Made by a program: the position numbers and the translations under genes
The notes under the pieces: model-generated
Seen by the model: only the letters and a program-made list of their open reading frames with translations
What the model was told of the DNA's origin: nothing
The model's database searches: none
Origin: Microcoleus sp. AS-A8
GTDB lineage: Bacteria; Cyanobacteriota; Cyanobacteriia; Cyanobacteriales; Coleofasciculaceae
Assembly (NCBI GenBank): GCA_039962225.1
Contig: JAMPKV010000009.1
Coordinates: 289,066 to 353,065 of the forward strand
DNA: 64,000 nucleotides
Reading direction: 5' to 3'
Part shown: positions 46,000 through 53,670 of the stretch, one piece after another
Layout of the letters: every line of letters starts with the position of its first letter
How positions within the stretch are numbered: the stretch's first letter is position 1

Positions 46000-46101
46000 T
46001 TATGGAAGTTGTGAACAGAGTTTAATAAGCAGGGGAGCTGCAAACAGCAAAGCCGCATATAGCAATGTAATCGTTGCAAAGCGAATCTTTTGAGTGTTCA
46101 T
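46000..46101 (-). CDS. 33-residue single-TM membrane peptide
   Basis: Minus-strand frame ATG 46101 to TAA 46000: MNTQKIRF, then a hydrophobic stretch (ATITLLYAALLFAAPLLI) and a short polar tail KLCSQLP. A strong Shine-Dalgarno AGGAG (46111-46115 on the complement) lies nine bases before the ATG. The layout is that of the small single-helix subunits of cyanobacterial membrane complexes, but it matches none that I can name. The convergent palindrome ends 7 bases beyond its stop. Confidence 0.65.
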   Translation of the reverse strand: MNTQKIRFATITLLYAALLFAAPLLIKLCSQLP

Positions 46102-46340
46102 GATACTCTTCTCCTCTCACACCGGATCGTTTGAACTTGACGGGAAAATCCTACAGACGAAAGAAAATAAACTTCAGGGAGTTGGGTTACACGATTCGGT
46201 GATTTTGCACAACAACTTTTGTGATTGGCTTTGCTGATACTCTTGGCACAATTGCTCTCATCGGCGGTAAGTAGGTTGCTGGTAGAGCAAACGTCTTGCC
46301 GCGAGCGAGTCAAGCTTGAACACAATTCTTAAACACACAT

Positions 46341-47018
46341 ATGGGCTTAAAACTGGAAAAAGTGATTCCTTGGGGACGTTCCCTGAGCGAATATGTCAAA
46401 ATGTTTCACCTAACGCCTCATGACCTCGATTTGAGAATTCTCGATTGTGCCGGTGGTCCTGCCAGCTTCAACAGCGAGATGAGTCATCAAGGATACTCAG
46501 TGATTTCATGTGACCCGATTTATCAGTTTTCTGCCGATGAAATTGCCCAGCGTATCCAAGAAACTTACCCAACCGTTATAGAGGGTGTTAAGGCTGCTCA
46601 GGAATACTACGTCTGGCAGGATATCCAATCACCCGAACAATTGGGGCAAATCCGCATGACGGCTATGCAATTATTTGTGGAAGATTTTCCCCTAGGAATT
46701 CAGCAAGGACGTTATGTGATGGGTGAACTGCCGAGGTTGCCCTTTGAGTGCGATCGCTTTGACTTAGCCTTGTGTAGCCATTTTCTATTTACTTATTCCG
46801 ATTTAATCTCCCAAGAATTTCACCTTGCCTCAATTCAGGAACTGTGTCGCGTGGCGGCTGAAGTGCGAATTTTCCCCCTATTAAATATTTCTGGGGAACC
46901 TTCCTATTTGCTGCCATTGGTAATGAAAGAATTAACGGCACAGGGGTATAACTTGGAAATTAAACAGGTGCCTTATGAATTTCAGAAAGGAGGTAACCAG
47001 CTATTGCGAGTTTGGTAG
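46341..47018 (+). CDS. SAM-dependent methyltransferase-like protein
   Basis: A 225-residue protein with a Rossmann-like methyltransferase core: LRILDCAGGPASFNSEMSHQGYSVISCDPIYQF (motif I and acidic end of strand 2) and FDLALCSHFLFTYSD (motif IV region). The substrate is unknown; this family is common in cyanobacteria as an uncharacterised protein. Confidence 0.78.
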   Translation: MGLKLEKVIPWGRSLSEYVKMFHLTPHDLDLRILDCAGGPASFNSEMSHQGYSVISCDPIYQFSADEIAQRIQETYPTVIEGVKAAQEYYVWQDIQSPEQLGQIRMTAMQLFVEDFPLGIQQGRYVMGELPRLPFECDRFDLALCSHFLFTYSDLISQEFHLASIQELCRVAAEVRIFPLLNISGEPSYLLPLVMKELTAQGYNLEIKQVPYEFQKGGNQLLRVW

Positions 47019-47124
47019 CCTTTGGCAGTGTCCCAAAGGGGCAATCGCTGGCACGTTTAAAATTGGTTATTTATGATTGGCTTGCTTGTCCCAACAACAA
47101 ATAACCAAGAATAGGAGATTTCTG

Positions 47125-47559
47125 ATGTCCGATCTGGGGTTTACACACGTCGCGCTTCCTGTAACTCATGTGGATGCCAGCATCGCATTTTATTCAAAGT
47201 ATGCACGAATGCAAGTGGTTCACCGCCGCACGGATCAAACCACTCAATCTGATGTTGTCTGGCTAGGCGACCTCACTCGCCCTTTTGTGATCGTGCTGAT
47301 CCAAATGCCGACCGTAGAACATCCACTCTTACCCATCGCACATCTGGGTGTAGCGTGCGCGACTCGTGAGGAAGTTGATCACCTTTGTGAGCAGGCTCGG
47401 TTAGAGGGTGTTCTAGAAACAGGGCCGACGGAGGAGGGATACCCGGTGGGTTACTGGGCTTTTATCCGTGACCCGGACGGTCATACCCTGGAAATTTCCT
47501 ATGGTCAGGAAGTGAGTTTTACCGTCAAGCAAGCCGCTGAAATGAAATCCAAGGAATAA
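47125..47559 (+). CDS. VOC (glyoxalase/dioxygenase superfamily) protein
   Basis: A 144-residue protein with paired beta-alpha-beta-beta-beta modules: FTHVALPVTHVDASIAFYSKYARMQVVHR and AHLGVACATREEVDHLCEQA ... IRDPDGHTLEISYGQE. Possible metal ligands are His (TH in the first strand) and Glu (LEISYG). ATG 47125 is chosen because AGGAGA sits 7 bases upstream; the longer TTG start at 47077 has no support. Function unknown. Confidence 0.85.
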   Translation: MSDLGFTHVALPVTHVDASIAFYSKYARMQVVHRRTDQTTQSDVVWLGDLTRPFVIVLIQMPTVEHPLLPIAHLGVACATREEVDHLCEQARLEGVLETGPTEEGYPVGYWAFIRDPDGHTLEISYGQEVSFTVKQAAEMKSKE

Positions 47560-47741
47560 TTGAATTCAGGTGACGTGGCAATCCCCATTTAATGAGTGAT
47601 TGCCCTAAACGGGCAGCGCCTGCCGTAGGATGCAAGAGAGGGCTGTAGGGCGATCGCCAGGGTGCTTAGGTGGGGACAAAGTCCATAACAGAGTATCCTG
47701 GAACAATTAGTCAATACATCAAACTGAAGGGCTGGCGCTCA

Positions 47742-48653
47742 ATGGCAAATGCGGAACAGCTCGCATTGCTTAGGCAAGGGGTATATTTCTGGAATCGGCA
47801 GAAGCCAGAAAGTTGTCAGATGCCAATAGACCTCAGCGAGTCGGACTTAAAAGAAGCAAATCTTCGCGGAGCCTACTTCCAAGGCGCTAACCTGAGTCGA
47901 GCTAACCTGAGTCGAGCTAACCTGAGTCAAGCTAACCTGAGTCGAGCCAACCTGAGTGGCGCACGACTAGAGTGTGTGTCCTTGAGTCGAGCCAACTTGA
48001 ATCAGGCAGACCTTGAGGGGGCGATTCTCTTCCAATCCAACCTCAGCCAAGCCAACTTAATCGGCGCTTCTCTTCAAGAAACTGACCTTCAAGTCACAAC
48101 ACTCTTTCAGGCTAACTTAACAGGAGCTTGCCTGCGAGGCACAATTTTTTGGCGATCGCATCTCATGAGAGCTGTTTTAAGGAGGGTAGATTTCCATGAA
48201 GCGATCCTTCAGGAAACAAGCCTTCGGCAAGCCGACCTGAGGGAAGCCGACTGCACTGGGGTATACTTCAACGAGGCTAGCCTCAGCGAGGCCAATCTTC
48301 GAGGAGCAAACCTTCAGAATGCTCTGGTCAAGAAAACCAGCTTTTGGCGCACCAACCTTCAACAAGCGTCCCTAAAAGGAGCTTACCTGAGAAGGATCGT
48401 CTTTAATCAGACCGACCTAAGCGGTGCTTCCTTTCAAGGCGCACAACTTCAAGGAGCTGTGTTTAGAGGAGCCAACCTCACAGGCGCTAACTTTGAGGGA
48501 GCCAACCTTGAGAGAGCTGTCTTTAGAGGGGCAAATCTTACAGGAACTAATCTCAAAGGAGCTTCTCTTCAATGGGCTATCTTCAGAGAAGCTAATATAG
48601 AACAAACTGAAGGATGGAATAGCAGCTTCAATCAGGAAGCCTTAATTCGTTAA
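47742..48653 (+). CDS. Pentapeptide-repeat protein
   Basis: A 303-residue protein made of A(D/N)LxX pentapeptide repeats from about residue 28 to the end, predicted to form a right-handed quadrilateral beta-helix. The N-terminus MANAEQLALLRQGVYFWNRQK is the standard leader of such cyanobacterial proteins, so ATG 47742 is preferred to GTG 47670. Five nearly identical 15-bp units encode LSRAN repeats at 47893-47967, a sign of recent slippage. Function unknown. Confidence 0.85.
   Translation: MANAEQLALLRQGVYFWNRQKPESCQMPIDLSESDLKEANLRGAYFQGANLSRANLSRANLSQANLSRANLSGARLECVSLSRANLNQADLEGAILFQSNLSQANLIGASLQETDLQVTTLFQANLTGACLRGTIFWRSHLMRAVLRRVDFHEAILQETSLRQADLREADCTGVYFNEASLSEANLRGANLQNALVKKTSFWRTNLQQASLKGAYLRRIVFNQTDLSGASFQGAQLQGAVFRGANLTGANFEGANLERAVFRGANLTGTNLKGASLQWAIFREANIEQTEGWNSSFNQEALIR
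47893..47967 (+). repeat. 15-bp tandem repeats within the pentapeptide gene
   Basis: Five consecutive units of CTGAGTCGAGCTAAC with single-base variants, each coding one LSRAN-like pentapeptide. Confidence 0.85.
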
Positions 48654-48956
48654 TATCACTCGCCGAACTTGCAATTTGTTCCTTTCGGTAGAAGTTGGAA
48701 CAACAGAATTACGTTATTTTTTTATTAAGTATAATAGAACTTAATTTTAGGGTGTAACGAATCTTAGAAATCTAGTATTTCTATGAAGGCTTTAGGCAAT
48801 TTAGGGACACTATCTAATAGTGAGTTATCAACTATCTCATGGGACAAACTCTAAATTTAAACTAAATCGGTAAAACTCACTTCAGCATTTAATTAAAATT
48901 TTAGTAATACACTTAATTACTCCCTATAGAGAACAACGCTGAAGTCTTGGTAAGCG

Positions 48957-49865
48957 ATGAAAACACTATTTACGCTTTTTAGCAAAGAACGGAGCGAACT
49001 TCAGACAGAGATTGAGAGGGCAAGCAGCCCGGAGCAAGTCGTTAAGCTGGTTCAAAACCGAATTGATAATCTTGAGAAGAGTTACATTGGTGGACTGAGC
49101 GTGACTCAGGTACGTCTAGCATCCTTTTTTCTGGATACGTTACGGCAGACTATTGGTACGCTTACAGCGGCTAATGAAACAAAGCTTTTAGAGCCAAAGC
49201 CGCAGCAAATAGATAACCAAGCCACACGGCTGCCCTCTAACAGCTTAATCTTGAAAGTGCTACAGGCACTCATCGGCATCAGCATTTTAGGTTCATTATT
49301 TTCGTTAACTCAAGATACTCCAGGGGCTTGGATGGATATCTTGCTGATGACTGTGCTTGTAGGATTGGAAGTTGTACTCCAGATCGAGAAAGGTAAGCTG
49401 GAAAATCGTTCAGAGTCGACTCAGTCTGTAGAAGTGCCCCAGCCAATCGTGCAGGTTGATAGCCAAGTCCTTCTAGATAATCTGGCGGATGCGCTCAATA
49501 CGATTGATTTGGCGGTTACTTCGGCTGAACCTGTAAAAAAACCGCTCGATGGCAGTGGAATTGAAGAGTTGCCAGAACTCTTGAATGTCGTTCAGCGGCT
49601 GATGGGTGCGTCATTTCTGGAGAAACCTCAGATGGCACTGGAACTGACAAAACTGCTGCCCCAGATTTTAATGGAGCAGGGGATTCGATCGCAACTTTAT
49701 CGACCGGACGATGCTCAGAGTCATCGTGAGTATTTTGATTTTGAGCCAAATATCGATCGCTCCGCCAAAGATTACGTGACGATAACTCCCGCTTTAGTAA
49801 AGGGCGATCGCTTGCTCCGACGTGGGCGGGTGATTGAGCCAGCGTATTCTGAGCTTAGAGAGTAG
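48957..49865 (+). CDS. Two-TM hypothetical protein, possible Hsp70-like partner
   Basis: A 302-residue protein not recognised. Residues 1-75 are soluble and helical; two hydrophobic helices follow (about 97-116, ISILGSLFSLT, and 123-142, ILLMTVLVGLEVVLQI); the rest is soluble with an acidic, helical middle and a beta-like C-terminus (KDYVTITPALVKGDRLLRRGRVIEPAY). It is 108 bp upstream of the membrane-associated Hsp70-like gene on the same strand, so the pair may function together (inference). Confidence 0.7.
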   Translation: MKTLFTLFSKERSELQTEIERASSPEQVVKLVQNRIDNLEKSYIGGLSVTQVRLASFFLDTLRQTIGTLTAANETKLLEPKPQQIDNQATRLPSNSLILKVLQALIGISILGSLFSLTQDTPGAWMDILLMTVLVGLEVVLQIEKGKLENRSESTQSVEVPQPIVQVDSQVLLDNLADALNTIDLAVTSAEPVKKPLDGSGIEELPELLNVVQRLMGASFLEKPQMALELTKLLPQILMEQGIRSQLYRPDDAQSHREYFDFEPNIDRSAKDYVTITPALVKGDRLLRRGRVIEPAYSELRE

Positions 49866-49973
49866 CCCTTCGTAGTGGTGCTTTAGGGCTAAAGCGCTAA
49901 TTACAAACTAAATCTTCCGTCAAAGTCTTCATTTAAAACGTGTTTCCCTTGTAAGCAAGGATTCGGGGAAAGG

Positions 49974-51902
49974 ATGAATATGCAAGTTGAAGAAACAATT
50001 GGGTTCGATTTAGGACACGGTGAAACGGCTGTGGCTAAAGCCAGGATAGAGAGCATCGAACCCCCTGAGATGCTGGAAATTAATAATAAAAAAGTTCAAA
50101 TTACCGCTCTAGGTTGGCATCCTGAACTCGGCTATCTGATTGGAGAACAAGCCTTAATCCAAGCTGGCGTTACTCAACTGCAAATTTCGTTTAAGAAAAA
50201 GCCAAATAACGACCTAAATTACAGAAAAACTATCCTGAATTTTTTGGAAGCCTATTACCGCCTTTTGAAAGACAGCAAACAGATTGAAGGTGGGACAACG
50301 AGTCAGTTTTTTGTTGGGTGTCCTTCAGGGTGGTCAGTGAGCGATCGCGAAGAATACCAAATGTTACTGAAAGAATCGGGTATTCCTTTATTGAGTGTTG
50401 TACCCGAATCACGAGCCGCTTTCATGCAAGCCAAGGAAGCCGGTAAGCTGGATTATGACAAACTCAAATCAGCCGTACTGATTGTTGATATTGGCTCTTC
50501 AACGACGGATTTTACCTTGGTTAAGAGTTTGCACGAGATACCCATCGATTTCGGAAGTAACGACCTAGGAGCATCCCTAATTGATAAGGCAATTTTTGCC
50601 CGAACTCTCGCCAACCACGAGGATAAAGCATTACTAGAACAAGTGTTTGAAGACTATCCCCATCACCAAGCGCGTTGTGAATTAGCCTGTCGCAAAGCGA
50701 AGGAAGATTACTTTTCTAACGAACAACTTTATAGCCATCCACAATCCTTTGCACGCGGCTTTGAGTCGATTAACGAACAGATTTACTTTATCCCTCAAGT
50801 GAGTCGTGTGATGGCACAGGAAATCTTGAACCAGCCTTTACCTGAACTGGAGGGCAACAGTTGGATTCAGTCCTTCCGCGAGGCGGTGAATGTGGCGAAA
50901 GAAAAGCTCGACCAACAAGGCATTGTGCCGAGGGTTGTGCTGATGACTGGGGGTGCATCTCGCATGAAGTTCACCCGTGAGATTTGCGAAGAGATTTTCC
51001 CAGAACCCGAAAGTCAAGTACGTCCTGATCCAGAACCGGAAAGGTGTATTGCACTGGGTTTAGCACGGGTTGGACGATGGGATTTGCGGGCGTCTGCCTT
51101 TAAAGCAGAAATTAATCAAGTCTTTGATTCCAAGAAACTAAAAGACCTGATTGAGAGACATATTCCAGAGTTAATTGAACTCCTGGTTAAGCCCCTCTCA
51201 CAGGGACTGATTGACAAGGCTATTAAACCCGGTTTGAAAGATTGGCGAAACAACAAAATCCGGACTTTGGCTGACCTGGAAAACGTGATGAAAAAGCAGG
51301 CAGAGGCTTGGATTAAGAGCGATCGCACTCGGCAGCTTGTTAATAGTCAATGTGTGACTTGGTTTAACAGTAAAATTCAACCTGAATTGGCACAAGAAAC
51401 TGACCCAATTTGTCGCAAGTATCAGATACCTAGAAGCAGTTTGAGGTTTGAGGAGGGGATTAACCCTGATGTGGTCAACCCGGAGTTGTCGATTGGAGAC
51501 ACTATTCTTGCTGATACCGTCTCGTTTATCGTCAATGTCGTGATTGGTGGGGGTACTGTCGGTAGTATCATCGCTTTGATATTAACCGGACATTTAACTT
51601 GGCCTATTGTGCTCGTGTATGGAGTTTCGGTGCTTGCGGCAGGTGTAGAGATAACTCGCAGCAAAACTCAAGACGCAATTAAGACAAAGGTGGATGTTCC
51701 TAGTTGGAGTCGTCCTATACTTTTGAATGATAGTAAGCTTGATTCGATTTGTGAGCAAATGAATCCTGAGTTAGAGCGGGTTTTTAGAGAACAACTGACG
51801 GCGAATCAGGAAGCGTTTGATGAACTGATTGGTAAGGTTGGGCAAGAGTTAAAGAATGCTCTCAATACTAAGGCGGAAGAAGCTGTAATTCTTATCCAGT
51901 AG
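49974..51902 (+). CDS. Hsp70/actin-like ATPase with C-terminal membrane hairpin
   Basis: A 642-residue protein. The first 370 residues are an Hsp70/actin-fold ATPase: phosphate-1 TIGFDLGHGETAVA, phosphate-2 VLIVDIGSSTTDFTLV, adenosine motif VVLMTGGASRMKFTREICEEIFP. There is no DnaK substrate-binding domain; instead a helical region (about 380-500), then two hydrophobic helices (about 510-550, VSFIVNVVIGGGTVGSIIALIL and WPIVLVYGVSVLAAGV), then a charged helical tail. It may act on the membrane or shuttle with the upstream two-TM protein. AAGG before ATG 49980 makes that a possible alternative start. Confidence 0.82.
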   Translation: MNMQVEETIGFDLGHGETAVAKARIESIEPPEMLEINNKKVQITALGWHPELGYLIGEQALIQAGVTQLQISFKKKPNNDLNYRKTILNFLEAYYRLLKDSKQIEGGTTSQFFVGCPSGWSVSDREEYQMLLKESGIPLLSVVPESRAAFMQAKEAGKLDYDKLKSAVLIVDIGSSTTDFTLVKSLHEIPIDFGSNDLGASLIDKAIFARTLANHEDKALLEQVFEDYPHHQARCELACRKAKEDYFSNEQLYSHPQSFARGFESINEQIYFIPQVSRVMAQEILNQPLPELEGNSWIQSFREAVNVAKEKLDQQGIVPRVVLMTGGASRMKFTREICEEIFPEPESQVRPDPEPERCIALGLARVGRWDLRASAFKAEINQVFDSKKLKDLIERHIPELIELLVKPLSQGLIDKAIKPGLKDWRNNKIRTLADLENVMKKQAEAWIKSDRTRQLVNSQCVTWFNSKIQPELAQETDPICRKYQIPRSSLRFEEGINPDVVNPELSIGDTILADTVSFIVNVVIGGGTVGSIIALILTGHLTWPIVLVYGVSVLAAGVEITRSKTQDAIKTKVDVPSWSRPILLNDSKLDSICEQMNPELERVFREQLTANQEAFDELIGKVGQELKNALNTKAEEAVILIQ

Positions 51903-52194
51903 GAGTAGCTATAGTTTGAGTTGATTTGTATAGGCTGTAGGGTTTTTGCAGTGTGAATATCCCAAAATTCCTAAGGCTTAGCAATGTAACGTTAACTTCA
52001 TATAACGAACTGTAAATGTTCTCAAATTGGTATACCAGGGATGGAGTTTATATTTACAAAACTTCAAAAACTGTGTTTACTTTTTTTCATCTATTTCACA
52101 GCACATCCGACCTAAATAAATCACAAAATACTCACAATTGCCCTGTAAGTTGACTAGTAAAGCAAGAAGAAATCACTTATGCAGGGCTGGAGCG

Positions 52195-52386
52195 ATGAAT
52201 TCAAAACGTTTGCAAGGGTTAATTTGTTTTTTACAGGATGACTTGGCGATTCCATCGACTTCCATTGACTTGGCTGTACGCCATCTCCCCGATACTCTCA
52301 ATCTCGTACCAATGATTCTTTGGCAGTACGGATTGGTAACACTCCACCAGTTAGATCAAATTTTCGATTGGTTGGAAACGGCTTAA
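52195..52386 (+). CDS. DUF2949 family protein
   Basis: A 63-residue protein (LQGLICFLQDDLAIPSTSIDLAVRH, LVPMILWQYGLVTLHQLDQIFDWLETA) matching the cyanobacterial DUF2949 pattern. ATG 52195 follows GGAG; upstream codons in the same frame have no such support. Function unknown. Confidence 0.85.
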   Translation: MNSKRLQGLICFLQDDLAIPSTSIDLAVRHLPDTLNLVPMILWQYGLVTLHQLDQIFDWLETA

Positions 52387-52459
52387 CGGCTTTTGTTCTT
52401 ACCGTAACTGTAGAGAGAAAAAACGGTTGGACAATTTCAGTAACTGAAAGTGCCATTGC

Positions 52460-52588
52460 TTTGAAGCGATCGCGCAGTGCTGCTTTCACGGTTGGGAGGC
52501 GGGTTTGCCCCCCAAATAGCAAGACTTGATCAATGTCTGTTGGCTTCAGCCCTGCCTTTTCCAGGGTGGCATCGCAGATCGGTAAGGT
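52460..52588 (-). pseudogene. Hsp70 gene fragment
   Basis: On the minus strand, codons read TLPICDATLEKAGLKPTDID then QVLLFGGQTRLPTVKAALRDRF, which is the adenosine-motif region of an Hsp70 (compare dnaK here: [31 protein letters not shown]). Only about 43 residues are left; both sides lose similarity and no start exists. It is antisense to the gene order and 550 bp from the intact Hsp70-like gene, but closer in sequence to DnaK-type proteins. Confidence 0.75.
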
Positions 52589-52649
52589 GCGATGGATGAA
52601 GATATAGTTGCTAGCTTTTCAGGCAATAAACAGGAAGCCAAGCAGTACG

Positions 52650-52677
52650 ACTTGAGATTTTTAGATTGTGCGATCGC
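52650..52677. repeat. 28-bp repeat, copy 1
   Basis: Identical over 28 bp to 53470-53497 (contains CTTGAGATTTTTAGATTGTG followed by a HIP1 site). The two copies flank the broken Uma2 gene. Confidence 0.85.
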
Positions 52678-52840
52678 ATTGCTCTTAGATTTGACGGATG
52701 GAAGTTTGACTCATCCATCTAGAAGGCAAGTTGCTGTGCTCCCTCCTGAGACTGGGTTCGTTGCCTCTACAAGATCGGCGATCGCCTCATTCGCTAGAGT
52801 TGAGTAGCAAGGAATCAGCAAAGGAAAATAAGGTGAACCC

Positions 52841-53458
52841 ATGATCCAAGCATTGCAACAGGCGATTACGTTTGACGAGTTTGTTGCGTGGCTACCAGAA
52901 ACCTCTGAATGCCGCTATGAGTTACATCGTGGGGTAATTGTTGAGATGCCAAAACCGAGAGGTAAGCATTCAAAGGTGGCAGGCGATTTAGCTTACGATG
53001 TCGGCACTGCAATTCGTCAGGCGAACTTGCCCTATTTCATCCCTAAAGAATGCATTGTCCGTTCTATGGATGGTAATTCTGGATATGAACCGGATGTGAT
53101 TGTCTTGGATGAATCGGCACTGATTGATGAACCCGATTGGGAAAGTGGTTCTATCATCACCCTGGGCAAATCAATCAAGATCATTGTGGAAGTCGTTTCA
53201 AGCAATTGACGGGATGATTACTTCACTAACATGGGAGAGTACGAAGCATTGGGCATCCAGGAATATTGGATTGTGGATTATGCCGCATTGGGTGGGCGAC
53301 GCTTCATTGGTAATCCCAAACAATCCACTTTCACTGTCTGTCAATTGGTGGATGGGGAATACGAGTTGCAGCCATTTAGAGCAGGCGATCGCCTGCTCTC
53401 ACCCACTTTCCCCAACCTGGCGTTGACGGTAGATCAGGTTTTTGCGGCAGGGCAGTAG
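52841..53458 (+). pseudogene. Uma2-family endonuclease with in-frame nonsense codon
   Basis: One continuous frame of 206 codons encodes a Uma2 (PD-(D/E)XK-like) protein except for TGA at 53207-53209. The flanking residues are EVVSSN and RDDYF, where relatives have S-x-W/N-x-D-D-Y, so TGG to TGA is the simplest explanation. The frame then continues intact: GEYEALGIQEYWIVDYAALGGRRFIG to the normal end. Asp of EPDVIVLD and Glu of EVVSS are present, but the Lys expected in DDYxxK is Asn (DDYFTN). Uma2 proteins are numerous and of unknown role in cyanobacteria. Confidence 0.85.
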
Positions 53459-53460
53459 AG

Positions 53461-53498
53461 AGCGATCGCACTTGAGATTTTTAGATTGTGCGATCGCT
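53461..53498. repeat. 28-bp repeat, copy 2, within a long palindrome
   Basis: AGCGATCGCAC (53461-53471) and GTGCGATCGCT (53488-53498) are perfect 11-base arms around a 16-base loop; the right part is the second copy of the 28-bp repeat. Confidence 0.85.
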
Positions 53499-53670
53499 AG
53501 TCGCCACCAACACGATTCAGGACGCAACACAAATTTGCTGGGGCTTGCGTCTTTTCGAGTGATTTCCAACGTTGGAGTTCTGCATAGCGAGTTAGATTGC
53601 CTTTGCCCTCACGTTTGGTCAGCCGATTGATCTTTCAGTTTGGTAAAGTAAAATTTTCAGGTTATATTCC

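Noticed and set aside
46098..46325. 75-residue minus-strand open frame
   Set aside because: Composition is not convincing, and its 3' end overlaps the ribosome binding site and first codons of the better-supported 33-residue peptide.
47893..47967. CRISPR-like short regular repeats
   Set aside because: Units are contiguous with no spacers and encode pentapeptide repeats; not a CRISPR array.
53207..53209. TGA in the Uma2 gene as recoded selenocysteine
   Set aside because: No selenocysteine insertion hairpin follows and the position is not a Cys/Sec site in the family; a nonsense mutation is simpler.
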